13,547 bases of DNA from Candidatus Nomurabacteria bacterium RIFCSPLOWO2_01_FULL_46_18 (lineage in GTDB: Bacteria > Patescibacteriota > Minisyncoccia > Phycocordibacterales > UBA9973): NCBI GenBank assembly GCA_001786015.1, contig MFVH01000019.1, forward strand, positions 526-14,072. The letters are read 5' to 3'. The position numbers and the translations under genes were made by a program. The notes under the pieces were generated by a model, which did not search any database, was not told the DNA's origin, and was given only the letters and a program-made list of their open reading frames with translations. Below are positions 5,340 through 10,983 of the stretch, in pieces (positions within the stretch are counted from its first letter, which is position 1; every line of letters begins with the position of its first letter).

Positions 5340-5963
5340 ATGAAAAAAGAAATTTCGTTTGGAATCGGAGGTGTAGTGATCGGCTTAGTTTTGGCGAGTA
5401 TTTTTACGCCAACGATGTTTCCAGGATACCGCAACGGTGGTTCCAGAATGATGGGTGATAATCAAAATACGGAAAATACCCAAATAATGGGCAATATTGA
5501 CAGACATTTTATCGAGCAGATGATTCCGCATCACGAAGGTGCTGTAGCAATGGCAGAATTGGCTCTCGAAAAGTCAAAACGTCCGGAAATTAAGACTCTT
5601 GCGAATGCTATTATTGTAGGTCAGTCCAGTGAAATAGAAGACATGACTGTTTGGTATAAGAATTGGTTTGGAAAAGACGTTCCAAAAGGAAACACAGCAA
5701 TGATGGGAGGAGGGATGATGTTAGGGAACGGAATGCACATGGGAGGACAAGAGGATATGAATTCGCTGGAAACCGCCACTGATTTTGATAAGGCATTTAT
5801 CGAAGCGATGATTCCACATCACCAGTTAGCTATTATGATGGCGCAAATGCTAAAGTCTGGCACCGATAGATCGGAAATGCTGTCTCTCGCCAACAATATC
5901 ATTGAATCACAGTCAAAAGAAATAGAAGAAATGCAAAATTGGTATCAAAGTTGGTATAAGTAA
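5340..5963 (+). CDS. Double DUF305 copper-binding-type exported protein
   Basis: An N-terminal hydrophobic helix (residues 6-24) anchors or exports this 207-aa protein, which contains two DUF305 four-helix units. The first has DRHFIEQMIPHHEGAVAMAE (54-73), the second DKAFIEAMIPHHQLAIMMAQ (150-169). Each carries the conserved MIPHH metal-binding motif. The linker between them is Met/Gly/His-rich (MMGGGMMLGNGMHMGG, 121-136), which suits Cu(I) binding. DUF305 includes the cyanobacterial copper-binding protein CopM. The likely role is binding copper outside the membrane, consistent with the downstream exporter. It is 66 nt after DUF302 with no strong internal promoter or terminator seen, so it probably belongs to the same operon. 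Confidence 0.92.
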   Translation: MKKEISFGIGGVVIGLVLASIFTPTMFPGYRNGGSRMMGDNQNTENTQIMGNIDRHFIEQMIPHHEGAVAMAELALEKSKRPEIKTLANAIIVGQSSEIEDMTVWYKNWFGKDVPKGNTAMMGGGMMLGNGMHMGGQEDMNSLETATDFDKAFIEAMIPHHQLAIMMAQMLKSGTDRSEMLSLANNIIESQSKEIEEMQNWYQSWYK

Positions 5964-6007
5964 ACTATAAAGGTCGAAAATGTTATTTAATCTTAACTAA
6001 AAATTAT

Positions 6008-6208
6008 ATGACACAAAATTTGGGCAGGGTGGATAGGATTTTACGGTTTGCGCTCGCCTTCTGGTGGCTTGGACCCTGGGCTCCGTACTATGATGCGGGT
6101 TGGGCTAATTTGCTGATTGCCATTGTGGGCTGGATCGCGCTGGTCGAGAGTTTCTGGGGCTGGTGCTGGCTGCATACCTTATTCCACATTGACAATAAGA
6201 ATCAGTAG
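6008..6208 (+). CDS. DUF2892 family inner-membrane protein
   Basis: This 66-aa protein fits DUF2892 (the YgaP-type membrane module): an N-terminal polar NLGRVDRILRF start (4-14), two membrane helices (about 14-30 and 33-52), and a CxxH pair in the C-terminal part (WCWLHTLF; Cys53, His56). It commonly accompanies sulfur- or metal-handling genes. The precise role is unknown. The ATG at 6008 has an AT-rich leader with no Shine-Dalgarno. It lies 44 nt after the DUF305 gene and is followed by a strong hairpin. Confidence 0.8.
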   Translation: MTQNLGRVDRILRFALAFWWLGPWAPYYDAGWANLLIAIVGWIALVESFWGWCWLHTLFHIDNKNQ

Positions 6209-6217
6209 TAAGGTCGA

Positions 6218-6248
6218 CCCCAGTAGTAGAGCAAAGCTCACTACGGGG
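6218..6248. repeat. Strong intergenic hairpin
   Basis: CCCC-A-GTAGT-A-GAGC (6218-6232) pairs with GCTC-ACTAC-GGGG (6236-6248) across an AAA loop, giving 13 base pairs with two single-A bulges. No T-run follows, so it is not a standard intrinsic terminator on the plus strand. It may be an mRNA-stabilising or processing hairpin between operon genes, or a copy of a dispersed intergenic repeat. Confidence 0.6.
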
Positions 6249-6284
6249 CAGGAAAATTAACAATAAATAAAAAGCAGTAAATAT

Positions 6285-6548
6285 ATGCAATTGAACATTA
6301 AAAAATTTGCTTCCGCGGCGGCGATTACCATGGGAGTCGTCTATGTCGTGTGTGCGGCGTTTGTGGCCCTTTTCCCGGCGTTTGCGACAACCCTTCTGGG
6401 CTGGCTGACACACCTGGTGGATCTAGAAACTAGAACTCTCACTTGGGGAGGATTCTTAGGCGGGTTAGTACAAGTTATCCTTTATACCTATCTTGCGGGG
6501 TTGCTATTTGGCTGGCTTCACAATCGTTCGGTTCAGCCGAAGGTCTGA
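6285..6548 (+). CDS. DUF5676-like two-helix membrane protein
   Basis: This 87-aa protein starts with a polar MQLNIKKFA segment then a helix (about 8-32) and a second helix (about 52-78), with a short LVDLETRTLTWGG connection. The length, N-terminal LNxKxFA pattern and GxxxGxxxxxxYxYLxGxxFGWxHN ending fit the DUF5676 membrane family, often found beside copper and heavy-metal genes. No metal ligands stand out, so it may be a structural or accessory subunit. It follows the hairpin and precedes the His-rich small protein by 21 nt, consistent with one operon. Confidence 0.72.
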   Translation: MQLNIKKFASAAAITMGVVYVVCAAFVALFPAFATTLLGWLTHLVDLETRTLTWGGFLGGLVQVILYTYLAGLLFGWLHNRSVQPKV

Positions 6549-6569
6549 TAATATAAAACATAAAAAACA

Positions 6570-6728
6570 ATGAGCATTACCGTATTAGCAGTTGTTTTGT
6601 TGGGCGGTTGTTTACTGATGCATCTTTTGATGCGCAAGGGCGGGCATGCCGGAGACCATGGGCATACGGAAGACAAAAATAAAGACGGAAAAAGCGGTAA
6701 AACTCATTCGGGTCACGGTTGTCATTAG
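6570..6728 (+). CDS. DUF2933-like His-rich single-pass small protein
   Basis: This 52-aa frame has an N-terminal membrane helix (residues 3-21) ending in LLMHLLMRKGGHAGDHGH and a flexible tail rich in His, Gly and Lys. Histidines at 26, 30, 32, 46, 49 and 52 and Cys51 give a likely soft or borderline metal-binding tail. The LMHLLM-x-x-GGH-x-G-x-HGH pattern resembles DUF2933 proteins of copper islands. It sits 21 nt after the DUF5676-like gene and 15 nt before the YHS gene. The hydrophobic-then-His-rich composition and the operon fit support a real gene. Confidence 0.72.
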   Translation: MSITVLAVVLLGGCLLMHLLMRKGGHAGDHGHTEDKNKDGKSGKTHSGHGCH

Positions 6729-6743
6729 TTAATACTTCAAGTG

Positions 6744-6959
6744 ATGGAAAATAAAAGTAAAATTAAATCACTGGTCAAAAAACTTATCAAGTTCGGTTTT
6801 TCGGTAAAACTGAAAACCAGTGGCCAGAAAGACCCGGTCTGCGGCATGCAAGCGACCGATGCGATTACATACACATATAAAAGCCAAGCCTATTTTTTCT
6901 GTTCCGACCATTGCCGCGAACAGTTCGAGAAAGAGCCGGAACGTTATATTCCAAAATGA
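6744..6959 (+). CDS. YHS-domain metal-binding protein
   Basis: This 71-aa protein carries a YHS domain at about residues 28-70: DPVCGM (30-35, Cys33), a Y-x-Y-K-S-x-A-Y-F-F-C-S-x-x-C core (Cys53, Cys57) and FEKEPERYI (61-69). YHS domains bind copper, silver or related ions and often occur fused to, or beside, P1B ATPases. The N-terminal 27 residues are basic and amphipathic with no clear export signal. A GTG at 6741 is one codon upstream; I take the ATG at 6744. Its stop overlaps the next start codon as ATGA, so it is translationally coupled to the CC-x-H membrane protein. Confidence 0.88.
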   Translation: MENKSKIKSLVKKLIKFGFSVKLKTSGQKDPVCGMQATDAITYTYKSQAYFFCSDHCREQFEKEPERYIPK

Positions 6960-7429
6960 CCATGCCAAACGCCGCCGTAAAACCGATTTTTTTCGGAACA
7001 CTTGCCAGCGCCCTCTTGCTTGGGGTTTATTTTGCGGTACTCACTTTGGTTTCCGGTTGGAGCTTTGCCAAAAATCAATTTTCGCAATTCTGGTATTTCA
7101 TCGTGAGCTTGGCGATGGGATTCGGTATTCAGATCGGGCTCTACAATTACCTTAAGGGTCAAATACACGGTTCTCACGGAGAAGGAAAGGTTCTGGGAGT
7201 GACCGGCACAACTTCCACCGCCGCCATGATCTCCTGTTGTACGCATTATCTTGTCAATGTTCTTCCTGTTCTCGGCGCGGTCGGAGTTGTGACGTTTATT
7301 GCGCAGTATCAGGTAGAGCTTTTCTGGGTGGGTATCTTGTTTAACCTTGGCGGTATAGTTTATATTACCAGTAGAATTATTAAATTTTCCGCCAGAGGCG
7401 GATCCGCCTTCGGCGGAAAGCAGTCATGA
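6956..7429 (+). CDS. Four-helix membrane protein with CC-x-H motif, putative metal transporter component
   Basis: This 157-aa protein has four probable membrane helices (about 10-33, 44-64, 88-117 and 121-142). TSTAAMISCCTHYLVNVLPV (86-105) places Cys94, Cys95 and His97 in the third helix. A vicinal Cys pair in a membrane helix is reminiscent of MerT mercury transporters, but the overall sequence is not MerT. His71 and His74 in the loop (QIHGSHGEG) may also bind metal. The start at 6956 is chosen because its ATGA overlaps the YHS stop; an upstream ATG in frame at 6911 lies wholly inside the YHS gene. The C-terminal ARGGSAFGGK (147-155 region) is encoded by a tandem palindrome. The stop overlaps the next start codon. 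Confidence 0.82.
   Translation: MTMPNAAVKPIFFGTLASALLLGVYFAVLTLVSGWSFAKNQFSQFWYFIVSLAMGFGIQIGLYNYLKGQIHGSHGEGKVLGVTGTTSTAAMISCCTHYLVNVLPVLGAVGVVTFIAQYQVELFWVGILFNLGGIVYITSRIIKFSARGGSAFGGKQS
7386..7419. repeat. Tandem palindromic element inside the end of a coding region
   Basis: TCCGCC-AGA-GGCGGA (7388-7402) is followed directly by TCCGCC-TTC-GGCGGA (7403-7417). The outermost bases extend the symmetry (TTT at 7386-7388 against AAA at 7417-7419), so the whole unit is a near-perfect palindrome of two hairpins. It lies in frame at the 3' end of the membrane protein gene. The structure resembles REP-like or Rickettsia-type palindromic elements that can enter coding sequence. Confidence 0.75.
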
Positions 7430-7602
7430 AATATTTGCATTTTTTAATTGTAGGTTTGATTATTATTGCTGGAATATATTTTGGAGTGCTGACGCCGAAG
7501 AAACTAAGTCAGTCTGAAAATATTATTCCAGATAATTGGGAAGAAACCGGGATAGACGAAGCAACACACCTTTCCCATCACTCAGAACTTAATCAAGAAT
7601 AA
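7426..7602 (+). CDS. 58-aa single-pass membrane protein
   Basis: This 58-codon frame begins with an ATGA overlap with the preceding stop and ends 6 nt before the ATPase gene. It has one N-terminal membrane helix (residues 5-22) and an acidic tail ending in ATHLSHHSELNQE, with His48, His51 and His52 as possible metal ligands. I do not recognise a family. Overlap upstream, 6-nt spacing downstream and the helix-plus-His tail make it a credible accessory peptide of the transporter, similar in build to the His-rich protein at 6570. Confidence 0.65.
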   Translation: MKYLHFLIVGLIIIAGIYFGVLTPKKLSQSENIIPDNWEETGIDEATHLSHHSELNQE

Positions 7603-7608
7603 AAACAT

Positions 7609-9624
7609 ATGAATGATTCAAATAAAACAATCTACACCTGCCCAATGCATCCGGAGATAAAACAAGAAAAGCCGGGTATGTGTCCGGAGTGCGGGATGAG
7701 TCTCGTGCCCGCCGCCGCTAAGGCTAAAGCGGGCAAGCCGGATGAAAAACATGACAAACATAAGGGTCACAGCACCCAGATGTTCTTTAGGAAATTTTGG
7801 GTGAGCTTTATACTCACTATTCCGGTCGTGCTTTATGCCGACATCTTTGAGAAAATTTTTAAATGGTCTCCGCCAAATTTTCCCGGTTCTGAATATTTGT
7901 CCTTTGTGCTCGGTTCCATCGTCTTTTTCTACGGCGGCTGGGTATTTCTGGCCGGAGCGTGGCGAGAAATCCGGGGCCGTTTGCCGGGCATGATGACCCT
8001 TATCGGTATTGCTATAACGGCTGCCTATATCTGGAGCGTGTACGCAGTATTCGCGGGCGTAGAGGCGCTGTTTTGGGAACTTACCACCCTTATCACCATT
8101 ATGCTCCTCGGCCACTGGCTAGAAATGCGGGCAGTCTCTGGCGCGCAGGGCGCGCTCAAAGAATTATCGAAATTGCTTCCGGATACAGCGGAAAGAATTA
8201 GGGGGGATAAGACAGAAAAAATTTCGCTATCAGAGCTTCAAGAAAACGATGTCGTTTTAGTTCGACCGGGAGCAAAGATTCCCGCAGATGGCGCAATTAT
8301 CGACGGCGAGTCGGATCTGAACGAGTCAATGGTGACTGGAGAATCAAAACCGGTTTCAAAAAAAGAAAACGATCAAGTCATTGCCGGAACAATCAACGGT
8401 GATGGCGCGCTTAAAATAAAAGTCGCCCAAATCGGAGAGCACACGTTTCTGGCCGGAGTGATGCGTCTGGTTGCCGAGGCGCAGGCCTCCAAGTCGCGCC
8501 TGCAGATTCTCTCCGACCGAGCGGCTCTTTATTTAACCTTTATTGCTATCGGAGGGGGGCTTATCACTCTTTTTGTCTGGCTCCTGGTTGGCGCGGAAAT
8601 CAGCTTTGCCGTAGCGCGGTTGGTAGCGGTCTTGGTAGTTGCCTGTCCGCACGCGCTGGGCCTCGCTGTGCCTTTGGTCGCCTCTATTTCCACGACCAAA
8701 GCGGCGCAGAACGGATTTCTGGTCAAGCAGCGTTTGGCTCTCGAGGCTGCAAGAGAAGTTGATACAGTTCTATTCGACAAAACCGGAACGCTGACGGAAG
8801 GGAAATTCAGCGTAAGCTCGTATTCAAACGATGAGGCGCTTCGGCTGGCCGCTTCCGTTGACGCGCATTCCGAACATCCGATTGCTCTTGGAATAGTCGC
8901 GGAAGCAAAGAAGCGAAACCTCAATATTTCCGAGGCAAAAAATTTCAAGCGCATTCCCGGGGTCGGGGCAGAAGCGGAAGTAGAGGGCAGGAGAGTGTTT
9001 GTGGGGCACCGGGGAGGAGCGGATATTGTGGTGGAAGTTGAAGGCAGAAGTATCGGAAGCATCGAAGTAAAAGACACAATTCGTAAAGAGGCGGCCGAGG
9101 CGCTTCGGGAATTAAAAAAAGAGGGTATAAAGCTCGCGATGATTACCGGAGATTCCAAAGAGGTGGCAGAGGAGGTGAGTCGGGAACTTGGCATTGATGA
9201 GTATTTCGCCAGGGTTCTGCCGGGAGAAAAATCGGAAAAAGTAAAACTGCTTCAATCGAAAGGGAACAGGGTGGCCATGGTTGGCGATGGCGTGAACGAC
9301 GCTCCGGCCTTGACCCAAGCCGATTTGGGCATTGCCATCGGCGCCGGAACCAATGTAGCTATCGAATCGGCCGGAATCATCCTTGTTCGCAATGACCCTA
9401 GAGATATCGTAAAGATAATCAGATTGTCCAAGATGACGTATTCAAAAATGATCCAGAATCTTTTCTGGGCGACCGGGTACAACCTAGTGGCCTTGCCGCT
9501 CGCGGCCGGCGCGCTCGCGTTCAAGGGAATTCTGCTTGAACCGGCTTTAGCGGCTGTTTTTATGTCGGCCAGCACGGTAATCGTTGCGGTGAACGCCATC
9601 TTCTTGAAAAAACAAAAGTTGTAA
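7609..9624 (+). CDS. copB: P1B-3 (CopB-type) heavy-metal P-type ATPase
   Basis: This 671-aa ATPase couples ATP hydrolysis to export of copper or silver ions across the membrane. The N-terminus lacks an HMA domain and instead has YTCPMHP...PGMCPECGMSL (9-32), a Cys/His metal-binding motif. The catalytic core is complete: VTGES (242-246), the transport-site motif CPH (346-348), phosphorylation motif DKTGT (Asp390), SEHP (His423) and GDGVNDAPA (around Asp560). CPH rather than CPC defines subgroup P1B-3, linked to Cu(II)/Cu(I)/Ag(I) transport. Eight membrane helices are expected, the last containing MSASTVIVAVNA. It is the final gene of the repressor-led operon, 6 nt after a small membrane gene. 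The family is secure; the gene symbol reflects the subgroup. Confidence 0.96.
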   Translation: MNDSNKTIYTCPMHPEIKQEKPGMCPECGMSLVPAAAKAKAGKPDEKHDKHKGHSTQMFFRKFWVSFILTIPVVLYADIFEKIFKWSPPNFPGSEYLSFVLGSIVFFYGGWVFLAGAWREIRGRLPGMMTLIGIAITAAYIWSVYAVFAGVEALFWELTTLITIMLLGHWLEMRAVSGAQGALKELSKLLPDTAERIRGDKTEKISLSELQENDVVLVRPGAKIPADGAIIDGESDLNESMVTGESKPVSKKENDQVIAGTINGDGALKIKVAQIGEHTFLAGVMRLVAEAQASKSRLQILSDRAALYLTFIAIGGGLITLFVWLLVGAEISFAVARLVAVLVVACPHALGLAVPLVASISTTKAAQNGFLVKQRLALEAAREVDTVLFDKTGTLTEGKFSVSSYSNDEALRLAASVDAHSEHPIALGIVAEAKKRNLNISEAKNFKRIPGVGAEAEVEGRRVFVGHRGGADIVVEVEGRSIGSIEVKDTIRKEAAEALRELKKEGIKLAMITGDSKEVAEEVSRELGIDEYFARVLPGEKSEKVKLLQSKGNRVAMVGDGVNDAPALTQADLGIAIGAGTNVAIESAGIILVRNDPRDIVKIIRLSKMTYSKMIQNLFWATGYNLVALPLAAGALAFKGILLEPALAAVFMSASTVIVAVNAIFLKKQKL

Positions 9625-9626
9625 AC

Positions 9627-9656
9627 TTGCAATTTCAAATATCCGGATGTTAAAAT
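9627..9656 (+). promoter_or_regulatory. Promoter TTGCAA-18-TAAAAT
   Basis: TTGCAA (9627-9632) and TAAAAT (9651-9656) are separated by 18 bp. The -10 box ends 7 nt before the ATG at 9664, placing the expected start site at or next to the start codon, so the mRNA is probably leaderless. It gives the Gmad2 gene transcription independent of the metal operon. Confidence 0.6.
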
Positions 9657-9663
9657 AATATTA

Positions 9664-10146
9664 ATGAAAAGAGATGTAACGATCCTCATCGTCTTTCTGA
9701 TCGCGATGCTCCTGATCGTTCGCTATCTGGAAAGAAGCAAATCAGAAGACATCATCACGCCTCCGGCCAAAGGGGAAACAAATGCAAATGAATTAAAAGA
9801 AATTGCTTATACCAACGCCTCGGCGGACATGATCATTGTTCAGTTGCCATTTCCGGGAGCGGTGGTGGGCAAGGAGTTTAGCGTCGTCGGCAAGGCGAGA
9901 GGGAATTGGTTTTTTGAAGCATCGTTCCCTTTTGATCTTCGCGACCCAAGTGGTAAGATAATTACCCAGAGTTACGCCCAGGCGGAAGGAGAATGGATGA
10001 CCACCGAATTTGTGCCTTTTAAAGGAGAGATGAAAGTTCCGATTTCCTACATCGGCCCGGCGACTCTAGTCCTTATGAAAGATAATCCCTCCGGCCTTCC
10101 GGAGTATGACGCATCGGTTTCGTTTCCGATTACGGTGGAATACTAG
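9664..10146 (+). CDS. Gmad2 immunoglobulin-like domain exported protein
   Basis: This 160-aa protein has an N-terminal membrane anchor (residues 5-21), a polar linker, and a Gmad2 Ig-like domain (about 56-158). The domain is recognised by IIVQLPFPGAVVGKEFSVVG (57-76), ARGNWFFEASFPFDLRD (78-94), GEWMTTEFVPF (109-119) and YIGPATLVLMKDNPSGLPE (129-147). Gmad2 domains are extracellular or periplasmic modules, first described in Bacillus spore-related proteins and frequent in Patescibacteria; their ligand is unknown. No lipobox Cys is seen, so the anchor is probably an uncleaved helix. It has its own promoter immediately upstream. Confidence 0.88.
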   Translation: MKRDVTILIVFLIAMLLIVRYLERSKSEDIITPPAKGETNANELKEIAYTNASADMIIVQLPFPGAVVGKEFSVVGKARGNWFFEASFPFDLRDPSGKIITQSYAQAEGEWMTTEFVPFKGEMKVPISYIGPATLVLMKDNPSGLPEYDASVSFPITVEY

Positions 10147-10174
10147 TTGACAAAGTTGCCTAATCTTTTATAGT
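10147..10174 (+). promoter_or_regulatory. Near-consensus promoter TTGACA-16-TATAGT
   Basis: A perfect -35 hexamer TTGACA (10147-10152) and TATAGT (10169-10174, 5 of 6) are separated by 16 bp. Transcription would start near 10181, giving a leader of about 25 nt that contains a full Shine-Dalgarno. This is the strongest-looking promoter in the window. Confidence 0.75.
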
Positions 10175-10192
10175 CAAATCGAGTCCGTACAC

Positions 10193-10199
10193 AAGGAGG
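10193..10199 (+). promoter_or_regulatory. Shine-Dalgarno AAGGAGG
   Basis: AAGGAGG ends 6 nt before the ATG at 10206, an ideal distance. It fixes the first of two tandem ATGGACGAGAAA copies as the start; the second ATG at 10218 would be 18 nt away. It is the only strong ribosome binding site found in the window. Confidence 0.85.
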
Positions 10200-10205
10200 G
10201 CCACA

Positions 10206-10418
10206 ATGGACGAGAAAATGGACGAGAAAGCCGAGGTTTTTCTAGGAGTGTCCCTGGAAACTCTCTGGAGCCTGATTCTGGCCCGTATCGAAGCCAGAGA
10301 GAAGGAATGTCCCATTCCGCCCCCGGATGAAGAGGAAATCTGGGCGCGAGAAATACTCGGGCGAAGAATCCGAGATTTTGACCACCATAAGCTCGGGGCT
10401 CGAATCAAGCGCCGTTAA
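10206..10418 (+). CDS. 70-aa charged soluble protein of unknown function
   Basis: This is a hydrophilic protein without signal or membrane segment. It begins with a duplicated MDEK-MDEK, coded by a 12-nt tandem repeat (10206-10229). A likely amphipathic helix follows (VSLETLWSLILARIEAREKE, 15-34), then a Pro-rich acidic stretch (CPIPPPDEEEIW, 35-46) and a basic Arg/His/Lys-rich C-terminus. No family is recognised. The gene is a complete stand-alone unit: consensus promoter, consensus Shine-Dalgarno and its own terminator, unlike every other gene here. That suggests high or specially timed expression. The basic tail could bind nucleic acid, which is speculation. Confidence 0.78.
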   Translation: MDEKMDEKAEVFLGVSLETLWSLILARIEAREKECPIPPPDEEEIWAREILGRRIRDFDHHKLGARIKRR

Positions 10419-10421
10419 CCA

Positions 10422-10461
10422 GGCCGCACGAACCGAAAGGGAGTGCGGCCGTCACCTTTTT
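10422..10461 (+). terminator. Intrinsic terminator after the 10206 gene
   Basis: GGCCGCAC (10422-10429) pairs with GTGCGGCC (10443-10450) in an 8-bp GC-rich stem. The loop holds a mini-stem CC-GAAA-GG (10433-10440), a GNRA-type tetraloop. A run of five T (10457-10461) follows after GTCACC. The T-run can also pair downstream, because GTCACCTTT (10451-10459) matches AAAGGTGGC (10484-10492) with one G-U pair, so termination might be modulated. Confidence 0.75.
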
Positions 10462-10515
10462 ATCTAGAAATTCAAATACTTAGAAAGGTGGCCGATATCG
10501 CATCTTTCGCCGTTT

Positions 10516-10526
10516 TATGATAAATT
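10516..10526 (+). promoter_or_regulatory. Weak -10-like element before the 10533 gene
   Basis: TATGAT (10516-10521) and the extended form TGA-TAAATT (10518-10526) precede the ATG at 10533 by 11 and 6 nt. No convincing -35 is visible. The spacing matches other short-leader starts in the window, but the sequence is AT-rich and the call is tentative. Confidence 0.3.
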
Positions 10527-10532
10527 TTAAAT

Positions 10533-10979
10533 ATGAAAACTTGGTCGGACAGGGCGGAGAAAAAATTAACCGTATATTTAAGCCACCGGCCGAAGCTCTA
10601 TGCCCTGGTGGTGGGCATCGGCATCGTGCTTTTTTGGCGCGGAGTTTGGCATACAGTCGATAATCTTCATCGCTATTATTACCTCGGACCCTCCGCTGCC
10701 GCTGGCGATTTTCTTACCTCGCCCTGGTGGGACGGACCACTCTCGCTTCTGGTTGGAATAATTATTCTTTACTTTACCGGCTCGCTCATTTCAAGTTTCA
10801 TTGGCAATGAGCTCATTCTCTCCGGTCTTCGGGGCGAGAAAAGATTGACCGAAAAAACTGAATCGGAAGTAGAAATGGAGGTTCGGGCAGTTTCTGACAT
10901 CAAAGATTCTATTTTAGCCTTGGAGGGAAAAATAACCGACCTGGAGAAAAAAGTCCACAACCACCATCGTCCAAGCTAG
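10533..10979 (+). CDS. Two-helix membrane protein with C-terminal coiled coil, unknown function
   Basis: This 148-aa protein has a basic cytoplasmic N-terminus, membrane helices at about residues 22-40 and 70-91, and a C-terminal charged region (about 103-142) whose heptad-like pattern (VSDIKDSILALEGKITDLEK) suggests a coiled coil, ending in a His cluster (HNHH). The short loop between helices includes HRYYYLGPSA and PWWDGP. I recognise no named family. The coiled coil should be cytoplasmic and may mediate oligomerisation. The phosphoribosyltransferase gene begins 4 nt after its stop, so the two are probably co-transcribed. Confidence 0.78.
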   Translation: MKTWSDRAEKKLTVYLSHRPKLYALVVGIGIVLFWRGVWHTVDNLHRYYYLGPSAAAGDFLTSPWWDGPLSLLVGIIILYFTGSLISSFIGNELILSGLRGEKRLTEKTESEVEMEVRAVSDIKDSILALEGKITDLEKKVHNHHRPS

Positions 10980-10983
10980 TTCC

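Noticed and set aside
6741..6743. GTG as the start codon of the YHS gene
   Set aside because: The ATG immediately following is the simpler choice, and no ribosome site distinguishes the two.
6911..6955. Upstream in-frame extension of the CC-x-H membrane protein
   Set aside because: The extra 15 residues would lie entirely within the YHS gene and are hydrophilic; the ATGA overlap at 6956 is the better start.
7618..8115. 165-codon minus-strand frame inside the 5' part of the ATPase gene
   Set aside because: It is antisense to the metal-binding N-terminus and first membrane helices; composition is Arg/His/Lys-rich as expected of a shadow frame.
8529..9194. 221-codon frame on the minus strand inside the ATPase gene
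   Set aside because: It is antisense to a strongly conserved catalytic region; its Ser/Thr/Ala/Pro-rich composition is typical of the reverse reading of a GC-rich coding frame, and no family is recognisable.
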